DNA from: Bacterioplanes sp965233665
Lineage (GTDB): Bacteria > Pseudomonadota > Gammaproteobacteria > Pseudomonadales > Oceanobacteraceae
Length of the DNA: 64,000 nt
Assembly (NCBI GenBank): GCA_965233665.1
Contig: CBDDTG010000068.1
Span: forward strand, 26,764 to 90,763
Reading direction: 5' to 3'
Shown here in pieces: positions 28,292 through 37,500 of this stretch (positions are counted from its first letter, which is position 1; every line of letters begins with the position of its first letter). The position numbers were made by a program, and so were the translations under genes. The notes below the pieces were generated by a model. The model did no database searches and had not been told where the DNA came from. It saw only the letters and a list, made by a program, of their open reading frames with translations.

Positions 28292-28340
28292 TGGGGTGGC
28301 TGACGGGGATCGAACCCGCGACCACAGGAATCACAATCAT
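28292..28340 (-). other. tRNA-His 3' fragment: prophage attachment site
   Basis: The minus strand reads from the anticodon loop (TTGTGAT, anticodon GTG) through the variable region, T-arm (GCGGGTTCGATCCCCGT) and acceptor 3' side GCCACCCCA. No 5' half (D-arm) is present; the sequence turns AT-rich at once. This is what a phage leaves when it integrates into the 3' half of a tRNA gene. The restored tRNA-His is expected at the other end. Confidence 0.88.
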
Positions 28341-28386
28341 GTGTTATTTTTAGTCATTTCAACAACTTAAAAGGATTTTTCCGAAC

Positions 28387-28857
28387 ATGCACCTTCCCTC
28401 CAGCCCCATGGATTCGTTACTAAACTACTGGATATTCCGAAAATTACAGATTGCAGCCTCAATCACTTTGCTGCTTCTATCAACCCAGACTTGCGCCAAA
28501 TCAGTCGAAGTTGATCAGCTCGTCCGTGTGTACGACGGCGATACAATCACAGTCGATATCAACGGCTGGCCACCCATCATAGGGGACGATATCAGCATCC
28601 GAGTACGCGGTCTCGACACTCCAGAGATTCGCGGAAAGTGCGACACAGAAAAAGAAATGGCGCAAAACGCCCGAAACAGACTGCAGCAACTCCTTGAAGC
28701 TTCAGAACTTATCACCTTGGTCGACTATGAACGAGGGAAGTATTTCCGTCTCGTAGCGACGGTGATGGCCGACGGCAAGGACGTGGCCGAGACCCTGATC
28801 GGCGAAGGATTGGCTAGGCCTTATGATGGTGGCAAACGTGAGGGTTGGTGTGAGTAG
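28387..28857 (+). CDS. secreted SNase-like nuclease
   Basis: A 156-residue thermonuclease-family (SNase-like) protein. Residues about 15-38 form a signal peptide or anchor (ITLLLLSTQTCA). The mature domain has VYDGDTITVDI, RVRGLDTPEI (the Arg and nearby Glu of the active site) and GKYFRLVATV (second Arg), then GLARPYDGG. Family enzymes cleave DNA or RNA with Ca2+. It is the first prophage gene inside the attachment site, transcribed away from the chromosome border. A start at 28408 is also possible. Confidence 0.83.
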   Translation: MHLPSSPMDSLLNYWIFRKLQIAASITLLLLSTQTCAKSVEVDQLVRVYDGDTITVDINGWPPIIGDDISIRVRGLDTPEIRGKCDTEKEMAQNARNRLQQLLEASELITLVDYERGKYFRLVATVMADGKDVAETLIGEGLARPYDGGKREGWCE

Positions 28858-29141
28858 CATTGTTTAGCTGAGCACTCATGAAATCAGTACTGGCGAAGCC
28901 CTTAGAAGCGGACAGCAGCCTTGTCTGTGTTTTCTTGGAGTGTTAGCTTGGTCGTAGTGAGAAATCGTTAAGTTAGAGCTTGAGGTATGACTGGACAGCA
29001 AGCACGTTTTTTCTCGAGTGTTTGAGAGTAAAAATCGAAGTAAGCAGTGGTCTTCCAAGAATATCTAAAGTTGCTCTAGCTCAAACACGGATACACATAC
29101 TATTAACCTGTCCCATCATTACAGCCAAGGAGTGAGCAAAA

Positions 29142-29450
29142 ATGAAAGTGTACTTATCCTTCGTTCCGCCAGGTGGCGGAGAAACCGACTACAGCCTTCT
29201 AATGGATATGCCTGAGATTCCCAGGGCAGGAGATTATCTTTCGATTACGAGACCAGGACAGGCTGGAACAGAGAACTTTGTTGTTAAGCGCACATGGTGG
29301 AACTTAGAGTTCGACGAACTCAAGTCCGTAGGGTCCACAACCGAAATCTGGGTTGAATGTGAGTTTGCACTCTCTCCTTTTTCGAGCGACAGCCATAAAC
29401 GCGATTGCAAAAGATATGAAGCTGAGGAATTTGACAACTCCATGTACTAA
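29142..29450 (+). CDS. hypothetical protein, left-end accessory gene
   Basis: A 102-residue protein of no family I recognise. It is preceded by an AAGGAG site 9 bases before the ATG, so translation is credible. The sequence is acidic, with KVYLSFVPPGGGETDY at the start and a likely beta-rich middle (NFVVKRTWWNLEF); no signal peptide or membrane segment. It is flanked by other small AT-rich accessory genes and a 284-bp upstream gap in which I see no further gene. Confidence 0.55.
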   Translation: MKVYLSFVPPGGGETDYSLLMDMPEIPRAGDYLSITRPGQAGTENFVVKRTWWNLEFDELKSVGSTTEIWVECEFALSPFSSDSHKRDCKRYEAEEFDNSMY

Positions 29451-29460
29451 TAACTGAATA

Positions 29461-29512
29461 AGTGCGCACTGAACGCGTTAAAACCAGTGCGCACGTTGAA
29501 CGAGTTAAAACC
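29461..29512 (+). repeat. tandem direct repeat, two copies, with palindromic ends
   Basis: Two imperfect copies (25 and 27 bp) run back to back: AGTGCGCAC, then GAACG(C/A)GTTAAAACC. Each copy starts with the palindrome GTGCGCAC, so the two can also pair into an 8-bp stem. It lies between two small accessory genes. Confidence 0.75.
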
Positions 29513-29525
29513 ATGGAACTCCTCT

Positions 29526-29918
29526 ATGCGAAACATACTAACAACTGCACTCTTGCTGTTATCTGGGTCTGTTTCCGCCCTAAATGACTACAAGTGCAAA
29601 GTCTCTTCTGCTTTCCAAGTGGACACTACCGGACAGAGGACTGAAAAATATCTAGCAAGAATGATTGGAGGTGAGTTTACAGTAGATCGACTCACAGGGT
29701 TAATGGTTGGCAACCTCAAAAATAGTTACATTACAAGCCCAGAGGTTTTAGATCTTGGGTCATCCGAAAATTCCTTCAAAGTTGTTACCACCATGAAAAA
29801 TGATATAACTTCAAACATCTACGTCTTAATTGTTGATGAGTACGCTGAGGGCGTGAATAAACCGTTTATATTTACGAACAACTCCGATGTATTTTACGGG
29901 ACTTGTACTCACTTCTAA
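29526..29918 (+). CDS. small secreted protein, unknown
   Basis: A 130-residue protein starting at ATG 29526 (MRNILTTALLLLSGSVSA), a clear signal peptide of about 18 residues. The mature part has two or more cysteines (DYKCKVSSAF near the start and YGTCTHF at the end) that could form a disulfide, and looks beta-rich. I know no family. AT content is higher than in the host genes. It is likely periplasmic or secreted and belongs to the left-end accessory group. Confidence 0.6.
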   Translation: MRNILTTALLLLSGSVSALNDYKCKVSSAFQVDTTGQRTEKYLARMIGGEFTVDRLTGLMVGNLKNSYITSPEVLDLGSSENSFKVVTTMKNDITSNIYVLIVDEYAEGVNKPFIFTNNSDVFYGTCTHF

Positions 29919-30109
29919 ATAATGATGTAACAAACCCAAAGCTAGCCCGCCCGCCAAAACCGCAACGTCGCCCAGCATAAGCTCTAGCTCCTTAGGCAGG
30001 GCTGGCAAACTTCACCATACAGTCCACGAGCAACGGTTGCAGAGGACATACAGTATGCAAAACATAGGGTATTATTCCCAAGCTTTAGACCTTGTCTCTA
30101 GGACAACCC

Positions 30110-30397
30110 ATGATTAGCAGAAACTCAATTACGCAAAAGCTAACCGAAGGGCTTTTTGAGCTTACTGGTTACATTTGGCAGGTCGGAGCAGCAGCATCAC
30201 TACTTCTTGCGCTTCTATCTTACATGTCCTTTGTCTTGGTAACCTCAATTGCAACTAAGTTTGCGGCAAGCCCAATATTGGCAGTTCTCGAAAAACTGTC
30301 ATGGGTTCTGTATTCGATACCCTTGCTTTTCTTTTTGGGCGCCGCGATGTTTGCTTATAAAACATACACGGTATATCGCAATGGAAGCGGCCGATAA
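30110..30397 (+). CDS. small two-helix membrane protein, unknown
   Basis: A 95-residue protein with two hydrophobic segments (about 22-48, ASLLLALLSYMSFVLVTS, and 62-85, WVLYSIPLLFFLGAAMFA) and a basic C-terminus. ATG 30110 follows an AGGA site; an in-frame TTG at 30092 is less likely. No family is recognised. It may be a phage-encoded inner-membrane protein, for instance for superinfection exclusion, but that is only a guess from position. Confidence 0.5.
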   Translation: MISRNSITQKLTEGLFELTGYIWQVGAAASLLLALLSYMSFVLVTSIATKFAASPILAVLEKLSWVLYSIPLLFFLGAAMFAYKTYTVYRNGSGR

Positions 30398-30512
30398 CTG
30401 GTTATTTGATTGGCCAAATAGTTGGCTTTCGCTAGCTGATCCAGCCTATTGTTTTGTAACTACCCCCAATGAAACCCTCCAATAGCATCGAGGCTGGTGC
30501 GATTAGGACTGA

Positions 30513-30536
30513 GCGGCCCACTCCCTGTGGGGCCGC
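30513..30536. terminator. GC-rich stem-loop between convergent genes
   Basis: GCGGCCC (30513-30519) and GGGCCGC (30530-30536) form a 7-bp stem between the 3' ends of two convergent genes. There is no T-run; termination is inferred from position. Confidence 0.4.
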
Positions 30537-30546
30537 GCACTCTCCT

Positions 30547-30798
30547 TTAGGCCACTAGAGAATCTGCTTCAGTCACATTCTGCAGCTTAATCGTTCCAGA
30601 CCTTATCAGCTCATCCACTTGGCCAATGATGAGTGACAGCCCCATCGCCCGAAACTCATCGACGACCAGTGGCTCACCAACCGGTCGCTCACTCAGCAGC
30701 GCCTCGACGCACCCCAAAACAGCTTGGGCTGATTCCAGGTGGTTGATCGCCTCGTACAGCGCCACCACTCCCTCTTTATCCATTACTGCTAGTGACAT
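30547..30798 (-). CDS. hypothetical phage protein
   Basis: An 83-residue, mostly helical acidic protein (GVVALYEAINHLESAQAV, then MGLSLIIGQVDELIRSG). It has no membrane segment and no motif I can name. It is divergent from the XRE-type gene at 30873, with the 74-bp gap probably holding both promoters. A GGAG lies 10 bases before the ATG. It may be a small regulator, but nothing proves this. Confidence 0.5.
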   Translation of the reverse strand: MSLAVMDKEGVVALYEAINHLESAQAVLGCVEALLSERPVGEPLVVDEFRAMGLSLIIGQVDELIRSGTIKLQNVTEADSLVA

Positions 30799-30872
30799 AT
30801 ATCCATGCTCCGTATCGCATATAAAGTTTAACTTAGTAACCGCACCGAACCGCTGCCTGTACCTTCGATCAG

Positions 30873-31091
30873 ATGAAAAAAGGCTATTTGAAACAACGGT
30901 TTGGCGTGAACCTGCGAAGACTTAGATCCGACAAAGGGATCACACAGGAAGAACTGGCGGACCGGGCCAGCGTATCGCTCGTCACCATCCACAACATCGA
31001 GCACGGCATCAACGGACCGCGATTCGATCTTATCGAGAAACTGGCATACGCCATTGGCGTCGATCCCGAGGAGTTTTTCAAAGCTCAGTGA
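30873..31091 (+). CDS. Cro/C1-type (XRE) HTH regulator
   Basis: A 72-residue protein that is just one XRE helix-turn-helix: FGVNLRRLRSDKGITQEELADRAS then VSLVTIHNIEHG, where the recognition helix is TIHNIEHG. A short C-terminal GVDPEEFFKA follows. Such proteins bind operator DNA as dimers. It is read rightward from a gap shared with the divergent 30547 gene. It lies at the far left end of the prophage, well away from the main Cro/CI switch at 60 kb. Confidence 0.8.
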   Translation: MKKGYLKQRFGVNLRRLRSDKGITQEELADRASVSLVTIHNIEHGINGPRFDLIEKLAYAIGVDPEEFFKAQ

Positions 31092-31223
31092 GCTTTTTAT
31101 CAAAACTCGTGTTGGACAATTGTAACAAAGCGCCGCTTACAACATTGCCCAGGAATGCGCAGAAAGCCCTGCCATACTCAGATATATTGCGCACCCTTGG
31201 GTTTTTTGTAACGGTAGGTGTAA

Positions 31224-31529
31224 ATGACAAAGCTGGGCGGTCTGTTTAAGACGCTCAGGGAAGGGCTCGGAATGTCACAAGAAAGGTTCGCAGAAGTTGC
31301 AGAGACAACTCGCTCCACTGTCGGCCGCGCCGAAAGCGGAGGGCCGCTTTACAGGTATGATTCCATCGTTGCTATAGAGGAAGAGTTCGGTGCGCCCATT
31401 GATGTGCTGCTGCAGACTGGTGCGTGGCCAGAGTGGATGGCTGACTATCGCAAACTAACACCCGAGCAGCAGCGGAAAGTGGACGCTGTCATGCGCAGCG
31501 CCTTGGAGCTACTCAAGAGCGCTGAATAG
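31224..31529 (+). CDS. XRE-type HTH protein with C-terminal helix
   Basis: A 101-residue protein. Residues 5-65 form an XRE helix-turn-helix (LFKTLREGLGMSQERFAEVA, TTRSTVGRAESGG), and the C-terminal 35 residues form a charged helix that may dimerise (TPEQQRKVDAVMRSALELL). It is preceded by a TAGGTG site. It is convergent with the tail-fibre assembly gene, whose stop directly abuts its own. Its target is unknown; it could silence late tail genes or regulate the left-end accessory group. Confidence 0.75.
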   Translation: MTKLGGLFKTLREGLGMSQERFAEVAETTRSTVGRAESGGPLYRYDSIVAIEEEFGAPIDVLLQTGAWPEWMADYRKLTPEQQRKVDAVMRSALELLKSAE

Positions 31530-31964
31530 CTAGAGCGTTGACGCAGAGACGAACATGGCATCGACCTGCTCCGACGCTCTCCCCACTCCCGCCACAAGCA
31601 ACTCATCAACGAGCGGATCGCTCCGGTAGATGTACCGTGATTTATGCCACTTAGCATTGGCAACGCTGCGCTTTGGCTCAGGCAACGCACTGATTGTGTC
31701 GTTAACGGCTTGCAGCAGACCATCTTCGATGAGCTGTAGCTCGGCTTGCAGCGTGGTAATGCGCTCGGGCACCAGGATTGCTGGCTCAGGCAGCGTATTG
31801 CAAATCACCCAGTCTGAGCCACTCCAGTGGGCGATCTCATCATTAGATGGATGTGGAGGATCTGCAAAAACCCAACCCTTTGGTGCAGGGGCATCATGTT
31901 CGACGCCGAGGGAATTTCCAGTGAAAACGCGCAGCTCATCAATTTGGCAAATGGTCACTCTCAT
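31530..31964 (-). CDS. tail fibre assembly-like protein
   Basis: A 144-residue protein at the end of the tail operon. The middle (LQAELQLIEDGLLQAVND) and the end (YIYRSDPLVDELLVAGVGR, SEQVDAMFVSA) resemble the C-terminal region of phage tail-fibre assembly chaperones and related short tail proteins. Its start overlaps the fibre gene's stop (ATGA), the usual place for a fibre chaperone. Assignment is by position and weak similarity. Confidence 0.6.
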   Translation of the reverse strand: MRVTICQIDELRVFTGNSLGVEHDAPAPKGWVFADPPHPSNDEIAHWSGSDWVICNTLPEPAILVPERITTLQAELQLIEDGLLQAVNDTISALPEPKRSVANAKWHKSRYIYRSDPLVDELLVAGVGRASEQVDAMFVSASTL

Positions 31965-33616
31965 ACGATGGCACCTCGCACTTTGTAATCTGTACCTTGA
32001 ATTGTGGAAGGCAGCTCAGGAATGGTGATCTGTGTTTGGGATTTAGCGTTGAGCACCGTAATCCCTGGCGAGCCATTTGCGCCTCCCGCTAAATACTGAT
32101 CTGATGGAGAAAATCGCAAGCAATCTTGGGAGTAAACATGCGCTGGCAACGTTACCAGATTGAAGGATGGCAGCTCGTAGATTCGATTGGAAAAAAGCTT
32201 CGTCATTAAATACGCGCCATCATTGCTGATTGTTACTATTTCTGGATTGCTGCCCTGAAAGCTTGGGTCAATGTCTACATTTTCACCCAATAGCTCCAAA
32301 TCATCCGAGTAAACATATATGCCTCCATCGCCACCAAAGGTGCAAAAAGCGATATAACCTCCTGCCCAAACCATTCGGTCTTGATCCAATCCATCAGCAG
32401 ATATACCTGAAAATACCTCATTAGCTTCGGCTATTTTCTGCCACCCTGCTGTTTCATAGATTTCTAATCTCTTAGTGTCGTTGTTGGCAATTGCGAACTT
32501 ACTCCCGTCGGGAGACCAAGCGCTCATAGACTTGCCAGGCACATCAAAAACTCTCAAAAATCCCGACGTTTGGACAACCGCCGACCCAGCATTAGTCACT
32601 ATGGTCATCTGAGATCCGTCGCACTTAAACCGAACTGCCTGGCCGTAACTCGCCGAAGTAAACTGTGAATCATCCGCCAGTTTCACTGGATTAGCTATGT
32701 CAGAGATATCATACAAAGCTGTCGTAAACTGCCCCTCGAACGCTTCTCTCTGCGCCGACAAGGCAATGATATTACGATTCGCTGGATGAAAGCTAATGCC
32801 AAAAATGCCCCAGCTACCAAATGACGGAAAGCCAACATTGAGCCTTTGGCCAGAAGGTAGAGACCAAAAATAGACCCCTGTCGAGTCACCACTGACTGAA
32901 GCTGCCAAAAGACTTTCGTCTGAAGAAAAACTAAGTCCGGTAGCACGAATATTTATGCTGGTGATATTTACTTTCGAATGCAAATCATATGACCAGTATG
33001 GATACATCTCGTCCAAATCTGGGTATGCGGATTTAAGATAGCCAGAACCATCAAACGGCAGCCAGCCAGGCTCAGGCTTATTTGTACGCAATTGCACCGT
33101 ACCAATTGGTGCGGCCACACCAACGGCATGCCAATACATTGAGGATTCTGGATGGACGCCTGGCTCTATTGCTGCAATATCAGACATGGGTTGCAGCGAC
33201 AACCAGCTAACACCGCGGTGAGCAACGGAGACTGGTTCGTTCAAGGCCCCCGATTGCTCACTCCAACTGCCAATGAAATTGGCCGACGCGTATGCCTCAT
33301 CAGCTGCCGCTTGAGCACGATCCGCCTGCTCTTTTGCCAGGGTAACTTGTTGTGAGGCATGACTGACCTGTTGCTGGGCATTCGTTACTGCTTGCTGCGC
33401 ACCTGCCAACGCCTGCTGGGCAGCGCCCACGTATTGATACATCAGGCCAGCACAGTTCTTTGTCCATGCAGCTAGTGCCTCAAGCCCCTGCTGCCAGCTT
33501 GGCAGCGAGTTGAACCACCTATTTGTCGTGGCTGTAAAGTCAGCTTGGTTTGCAGCGCGGCTGGGCAAATCGTTACTGATATCTGGCACCGCCGGCGGGT
33601 CTGTCGGAGCTGTCAT
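31961..33616 (-). CDS. tail fibre with C-terminal beta-propeller-like domain
   Basis: A 551-residue putative receptor-binding fibre. Residues 1-75 are the virion-proximal part; 75-115 are a Gln/Ala-rich coiled coil (AQQAVTNAQQQVSHASQQVT); about 165-205 form a tail-collar-like segment (PIGTVQLRTNKPEPGWLPFDG). From about 220 to the end come repeated WD40-like blades: ATGLSFSSDESLLAASVSGD, GISFHPANRNIIALSAQ, MSAWSPDGSKFAIANND, VTISNDGAYLMTK and LRFSPSDQYLAGGAN. A propeller tip is unusual for a phage fibre and may bind a surface glycan or protein. It overlaps both neighbours by 4 bp. Confidence 0.75.
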   Translation of the reverse strand: MTAPTDPPAVPDISNDLPSRAANQADFTATTNRWFNSLPSWQQGLEALAAWTKNCAGLMYQYVGAAQQALAGAQQAVTNAQQQVSHASQQVTLAKEQADRAQAAADEAYASANFIGSWSEQSGALNEPVSVAHRGVSWLSLQPMSDIAAIEPGVHPESSMYWHAVGVAAPIGTVQLRTNKPEPGWLPFDGSGYLKSAYPDLDEMYPYWSYDLHSKVNITSINIRATGLSFSSDESLLAASVSGDSTGVYFWSLPSGQRLNVGFPSFGSWGIFGISFHPANRNIIALSAQREAFEGQFTTALYDISDIANPVKLADDSQFTSASYGQAVRFKCDGSQMTIVTNAGSAVVQTSGFLRVFDVPGKSMSAWSPDGSKFAIANNDTKRLEIYETAGWQKIAEANEVFSGISADGLDQDRMVWAGGYIAFCTFGGDGGIYVYSDDLELLGENVDIDPSFQGSNPEIVTISNDGAYLMTKLFSNRIYELPSFNLVTLPAHVYSQDCLRFSPSDQYLAGGANGSPGITVLNAKSQTQITIPELPSTIQGTDYKVRGAIV

Positions 33617-34524
33617 GTCAGGCCCTCAATATTGATGTTAATGTCGTCAAAAACTGGGTTGCTCTGCGCAACATCGATGGAACGGAAAAAGCCGAAAATC
33701 AGGCCAGTAGCCCGGCGCTCGTTGCTGATCCATACGGCCGGAACCGAGCGTAGATCGTCGAGCATGGTGTAAACAAAGTCGGCCGCCTGGGCGCTCACTT
33801 TCACTGGCACCTTCAGGCGTTTTGCACTGAGGCCTTTTGAAAAGGTGGTATTGCCAAAGTCATTTGTTTCAATGCGGCTGTAGTCCTTCATGCCTGGCGC
33901 CTGGCCGAACAACGTGTCGCCCACGCTGTGTTGCTGCCCCATGACCAAATGCCCACAACGCGCAGGCTCTCCCTCTTTGATCAAGCTGATACGAACAAGA
34001 ACACCGGCATACTGCGGCAAATCGGTGATCACAAAGTCGCGACGGCGGCGAATGGGGTTAAAAAAATAGGTGTAAATGTCATACACAGCGGAGTTGTCGA
34101 CCAGCTCAAACGTCTTGTCGTAGACGACGCCAGCGCCACTCACATCATCCACCACTTCAACTCGGATGGCGTCAGCGAAAGCGTTAAACACAGCAATGGC
34201 GTTGACCACGGTCTCTGGTCGATACTCGATCTGGATGCCATGGCCATCGCCGGATGAGAAAGCTGCATCAGACATGGATTGCGAGCTGACTTGATCGTCG
34301 AACAGGCGCCAGGGATTGATGGAGTCAATGCGCGTCCATTGGGTGTTGGCCTGACTGGGCTCATTGTTATCGGTAGCAACATTGGCCTGCCAGACATCCG
34401 TTCCTAAGCGCACTTTCACATCTTGTGGCCACGACTTTGCCGACCACTCTTGGATGGTGTCGTCGAGAGGGATATTGGTCACTAGCTGGGAATACGCCAC
34501 TTGGGCCGGGACAACAACTTTCAT
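33613..34524 (-). CDS. tail tip / baseplate-hub-associated protein
   Basis: A 303-residue protein between the tape measure gene and the fibre gene, with 4-bp overlaps on both sides. It has a beta-rich N-terminal region with SINPWRLFDDQVSSQS and an IRVEVVDD strand, then RRRRDFVITDLPQYAGVLVRIS. I recognise similar proteins in siphoviruses of Pseudomonas-type hosts at the same position, where they build the tail tip. No enzyme motif is seen. The role is inferred from position. Confidence 0.6.
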   Translation of the reverse strand: MKVVVPAQVAYSQLVTNIPLDDTIQEWSAKSWPQDVKVRLGTDVWQANVATDNNEPSQANTQWTRIDSINPWRLFDDQVSSQSMSDAAFSSGDGHGIQIEYRPETVVNAIAVFNAFADAIRVEVVDDVSGAGVVYDKTFELVDNSAVYDIYTYFFNPIRRRRDFVITDLPQYAGVLVRISLIKEGEPARCGHLVMGQQHSVGDTLFGQAPGMKDYSRIETNDFGNTTFSKGLSAKRLKVPVKVSAQAADFVYTMLDDLRSVPAVWISNERRATGLIFGFFRSIDVAQSNPVFDDININIEGLT

Positions 34525-37500
34525 CTAGCCCTCGCATACACGCCCATGCGCGCCATTTCTTCTATTGAGTCGGCAGCCGATGATGAAGCCACGGAAATAT
34601 TGCGCATGTAACCTGATTGACTCTCTAGCAGGGTCACCGCTCGGCGCATGACGGCAAGTAAAGCTTCTTGCGAATGACCACCCGACACTGCACGTCGTAC
34701 CGTGTTTGCTACGTCGGCGGTCAATACCATTTCATCTCTGTGTAATTCGGCTCGATATCCGTCGAATGGCACACGATTGAGGCCGGCAGCATGCGATCCG
34801 TCAGGTCGGCCCCAGCCCTGAACAGCCATCCCACCGGCTTGCAGTTCAGTAGGTCTTGGATTGCGCTCTGCGATTATGGCTGCCTGCAACGCTTTAATTG
34901 ACTGATCGACGGATTGCACCGACGTGTCTATGCCACGCAACTGGTTCAATTGGTCTTGCTGGTCATCCAACAGCTCTTGAAGGCGCTTTTGCTCTTCCTC
35001 GGCGGCATCTTCCAGCGTCATGATCTGCTCGTCAAAACTGTCCTCGATAACGCTGATCTGGCGATTAGATGCGGCCAGTTGTCGTTCGGCGGTGCTGAGC
35101 TGAGACTTGTCCTTGTCCTCCACCTGTTCAAGCACGGCAAGAAACTTGCGCTGCTCTCGGTCGTAGTCGACTGCCGTGCCGAAGTCCTGCGCACTGATAT
35201 TCTGGGCTACAGCCAGCGCCTCGCCCAGATCCGTTAAGCTACCGCCGCTGGCAGCCAGCTGGAGCTGCTTAAATGCGGTATCGCGATCCAGACCAACACC
35301 GGATTGCTGGGCCAAACGGTCGTATGCGCTTTCAATGTCGCGCAGCTCGTTTTCGATCGCGCGCACCCGAGTGCGGGCAGATTCTGTTGATAGGTGCGCC
35401 GCTTCGATGGCTGAATTTTTCTGCGCCTGCAGTGCAGCACGCTCGGCGGCTAACTGTTCGTTAATGTCGCTAATGCGCTGATTGGCGCTGCTGCTAAACG
35501 CAGAATAGGCAGCATCCGTGGCGCTCTGAATCGATGCCAGTGCCTCAGTTGCACCTGTTTCAGCGGTTTGATAAAACTCGACCAGTGCACCGCTGGAGCG
35601 TGTGAACACCTCAAGCGCAGCCCTGCCAGCTTCGGTTTTAAGATCCAAACCGTAAATTAAATCAGCTACGCCGTCTTTTGTTTCAGGCAGCTGGATATTC
35701 AGATCTTTGTATTTTTCGTTGAGTTGATCCAGCTCTTTGCGCAGTTTTTGCTCGTTTAGCTCGGCTTTTTTCTCATCGCTTAAAAACTCATCGGCCAGAC
35801 GCTGACTCGCAGACGCCAACCCCGCTGCATCGCCGAACACGTCCACTAGATTGGTCGCTGCATCGCCAAGCTCAAGACCTGTCAGGTCGGCTAGCGAGTC
35901 GTTTAGTCCCAGAAGCGCGCTGTCGACCACAGTGGCGTTGCGGGCAAATTTTTGTAGCACCTGGCCGGATGATTCGCCTACTTCGTCAACAAACTCGCGA
36001 ATGTCTGGGATCAACTGATCCGCAGCCTGATTTAGACCCGTCCCGAAAGTTTCGCCGATAACTTGGATGAATTCTTCAGCGCTCAGATCGTCCAGGCTGA
36101 TCTTTCCCAAATCTAACAAAGCCGCGCTAAACTCGCCTGATAACTCTATACCTAGGGCGTCGGCAGATTGCACCAGCACGTCTCCGATGCTACCTATGGC
36201 GGCGTCAAATGGTGTTGTCAGATCGGTGATTTGGTTTGCTATATCCTCAACCGCAGCCGCTGCGTTTTTTCCAAAGCCTTTGCCAGAGGCATAAAATTCA
36301 GCCCCTGATGGCCCGAACTGAATCCCGACATCTCTCACGCCAGGAGCATCTTGAATCTCGCCAAGAACCGGAGCTGCCGCAGCTGCAAAAGCGCCTATAG
36401 ATTGGTCAGCACCCTGCTGGGCAGCCAGTAATTCTCGGTTTACTCCAATCAGCTCGCCAAGGGCGTCGGCAGTCTGTTGCGTCGCTTCTGCGATAGACTG
36501 GGATTTGTCGTTAATGCCGCCCAGCACGTCGCCAGTATTTTGCCGAGCCTGCCGGTCAGCCGTTGGATCAACGTAAGTGTCATCGTTGCCGCCAAACAAC
36601 GATCCGCCAATAGCGCCACCAATCACCATCGCAATCGGATTGCCTGCCGATAATGCCGCCGCAATAGATGAGCCCAAGACTGAGCCGATCTGCTGGCCAG
36701 TGCCTTCCCAGTCGCCACTAATTAATGCGTCCGTCAGGCTGGCCGCAACGGATTCCATCGCCCGCTCAAAGTCTTTTTCTACTGTAACCGATGCCTCACT
36801 GGATGCTTTATCCATCTGAGCGACAAACGCTTCGTAATACTCTTTAAACTGGTCCTGATCGATGTCACCGCGCTGAAGAGTGGCATTCATTATGGCAGCG
36901 GCGTTAGACAGCTGCTGCATGCGGTTGTAGGCAGGATCTACTGCGCGACGCAACGCATCCATTGCCTTACGGGATTCGGCAATTTGCAGGTTAGTTTCTA
37001 GGATGCCTGCCGCTTGGCCGGCGCCAACGGCGTTTGACATCGGCTTGCCGGCTTGATTTGCTGCGTCGCCGACCTTACCGAGGCCTTCAATTACTTGATC
37101 TAGCCGTTTGCTCCCTGCCAACGGCTCATTAAATAAATCCGACGCCTTTTGCTTAAGGTCTTTAAGACCCTCATCCAGAGCACCTTCCGCCTGATCCAGC
37201 TCATCACGCACACGCTGGCCCAGGCCGTTCAGCTCAATGCCTTCAATAAAGTCGAACTCAACCCCGGGCATTTTGTTTGCCCAAGTGATTGCCTGATTCC
37301 CCAAGCCAATCATTTTGTTAATGGCATCGACTGGGCCATTTATGATGACATCAGCAACTCGCAGCAACTGCCGCCGCATCAATAGCGCTACATTGGCAAC
37401 TGTTACACCGGCCAAATCGAATACACGGCCGACGCCATCTGCCCCATTCATCACAAACTTAATGGCCGTGAGCGTGCCTTCTGCACCTCTCACAACAACA

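Noticed and set aside
29461..29512. Integron attC site or CRISPR unit
   Set aside because: Only two imperfect copies, no spacers, no integrase or cas gene, and the GTTAAAA core does not fit the attC consensus.
29826..30008. Leftward 60-codon frame (GDVAVLAGGLALGLLHHY)
   Set aside because: The first half looks protein-like and has an AGGAG before an internal ATG, but the rest is antisense to the secreted-protein gene; too weak to list.
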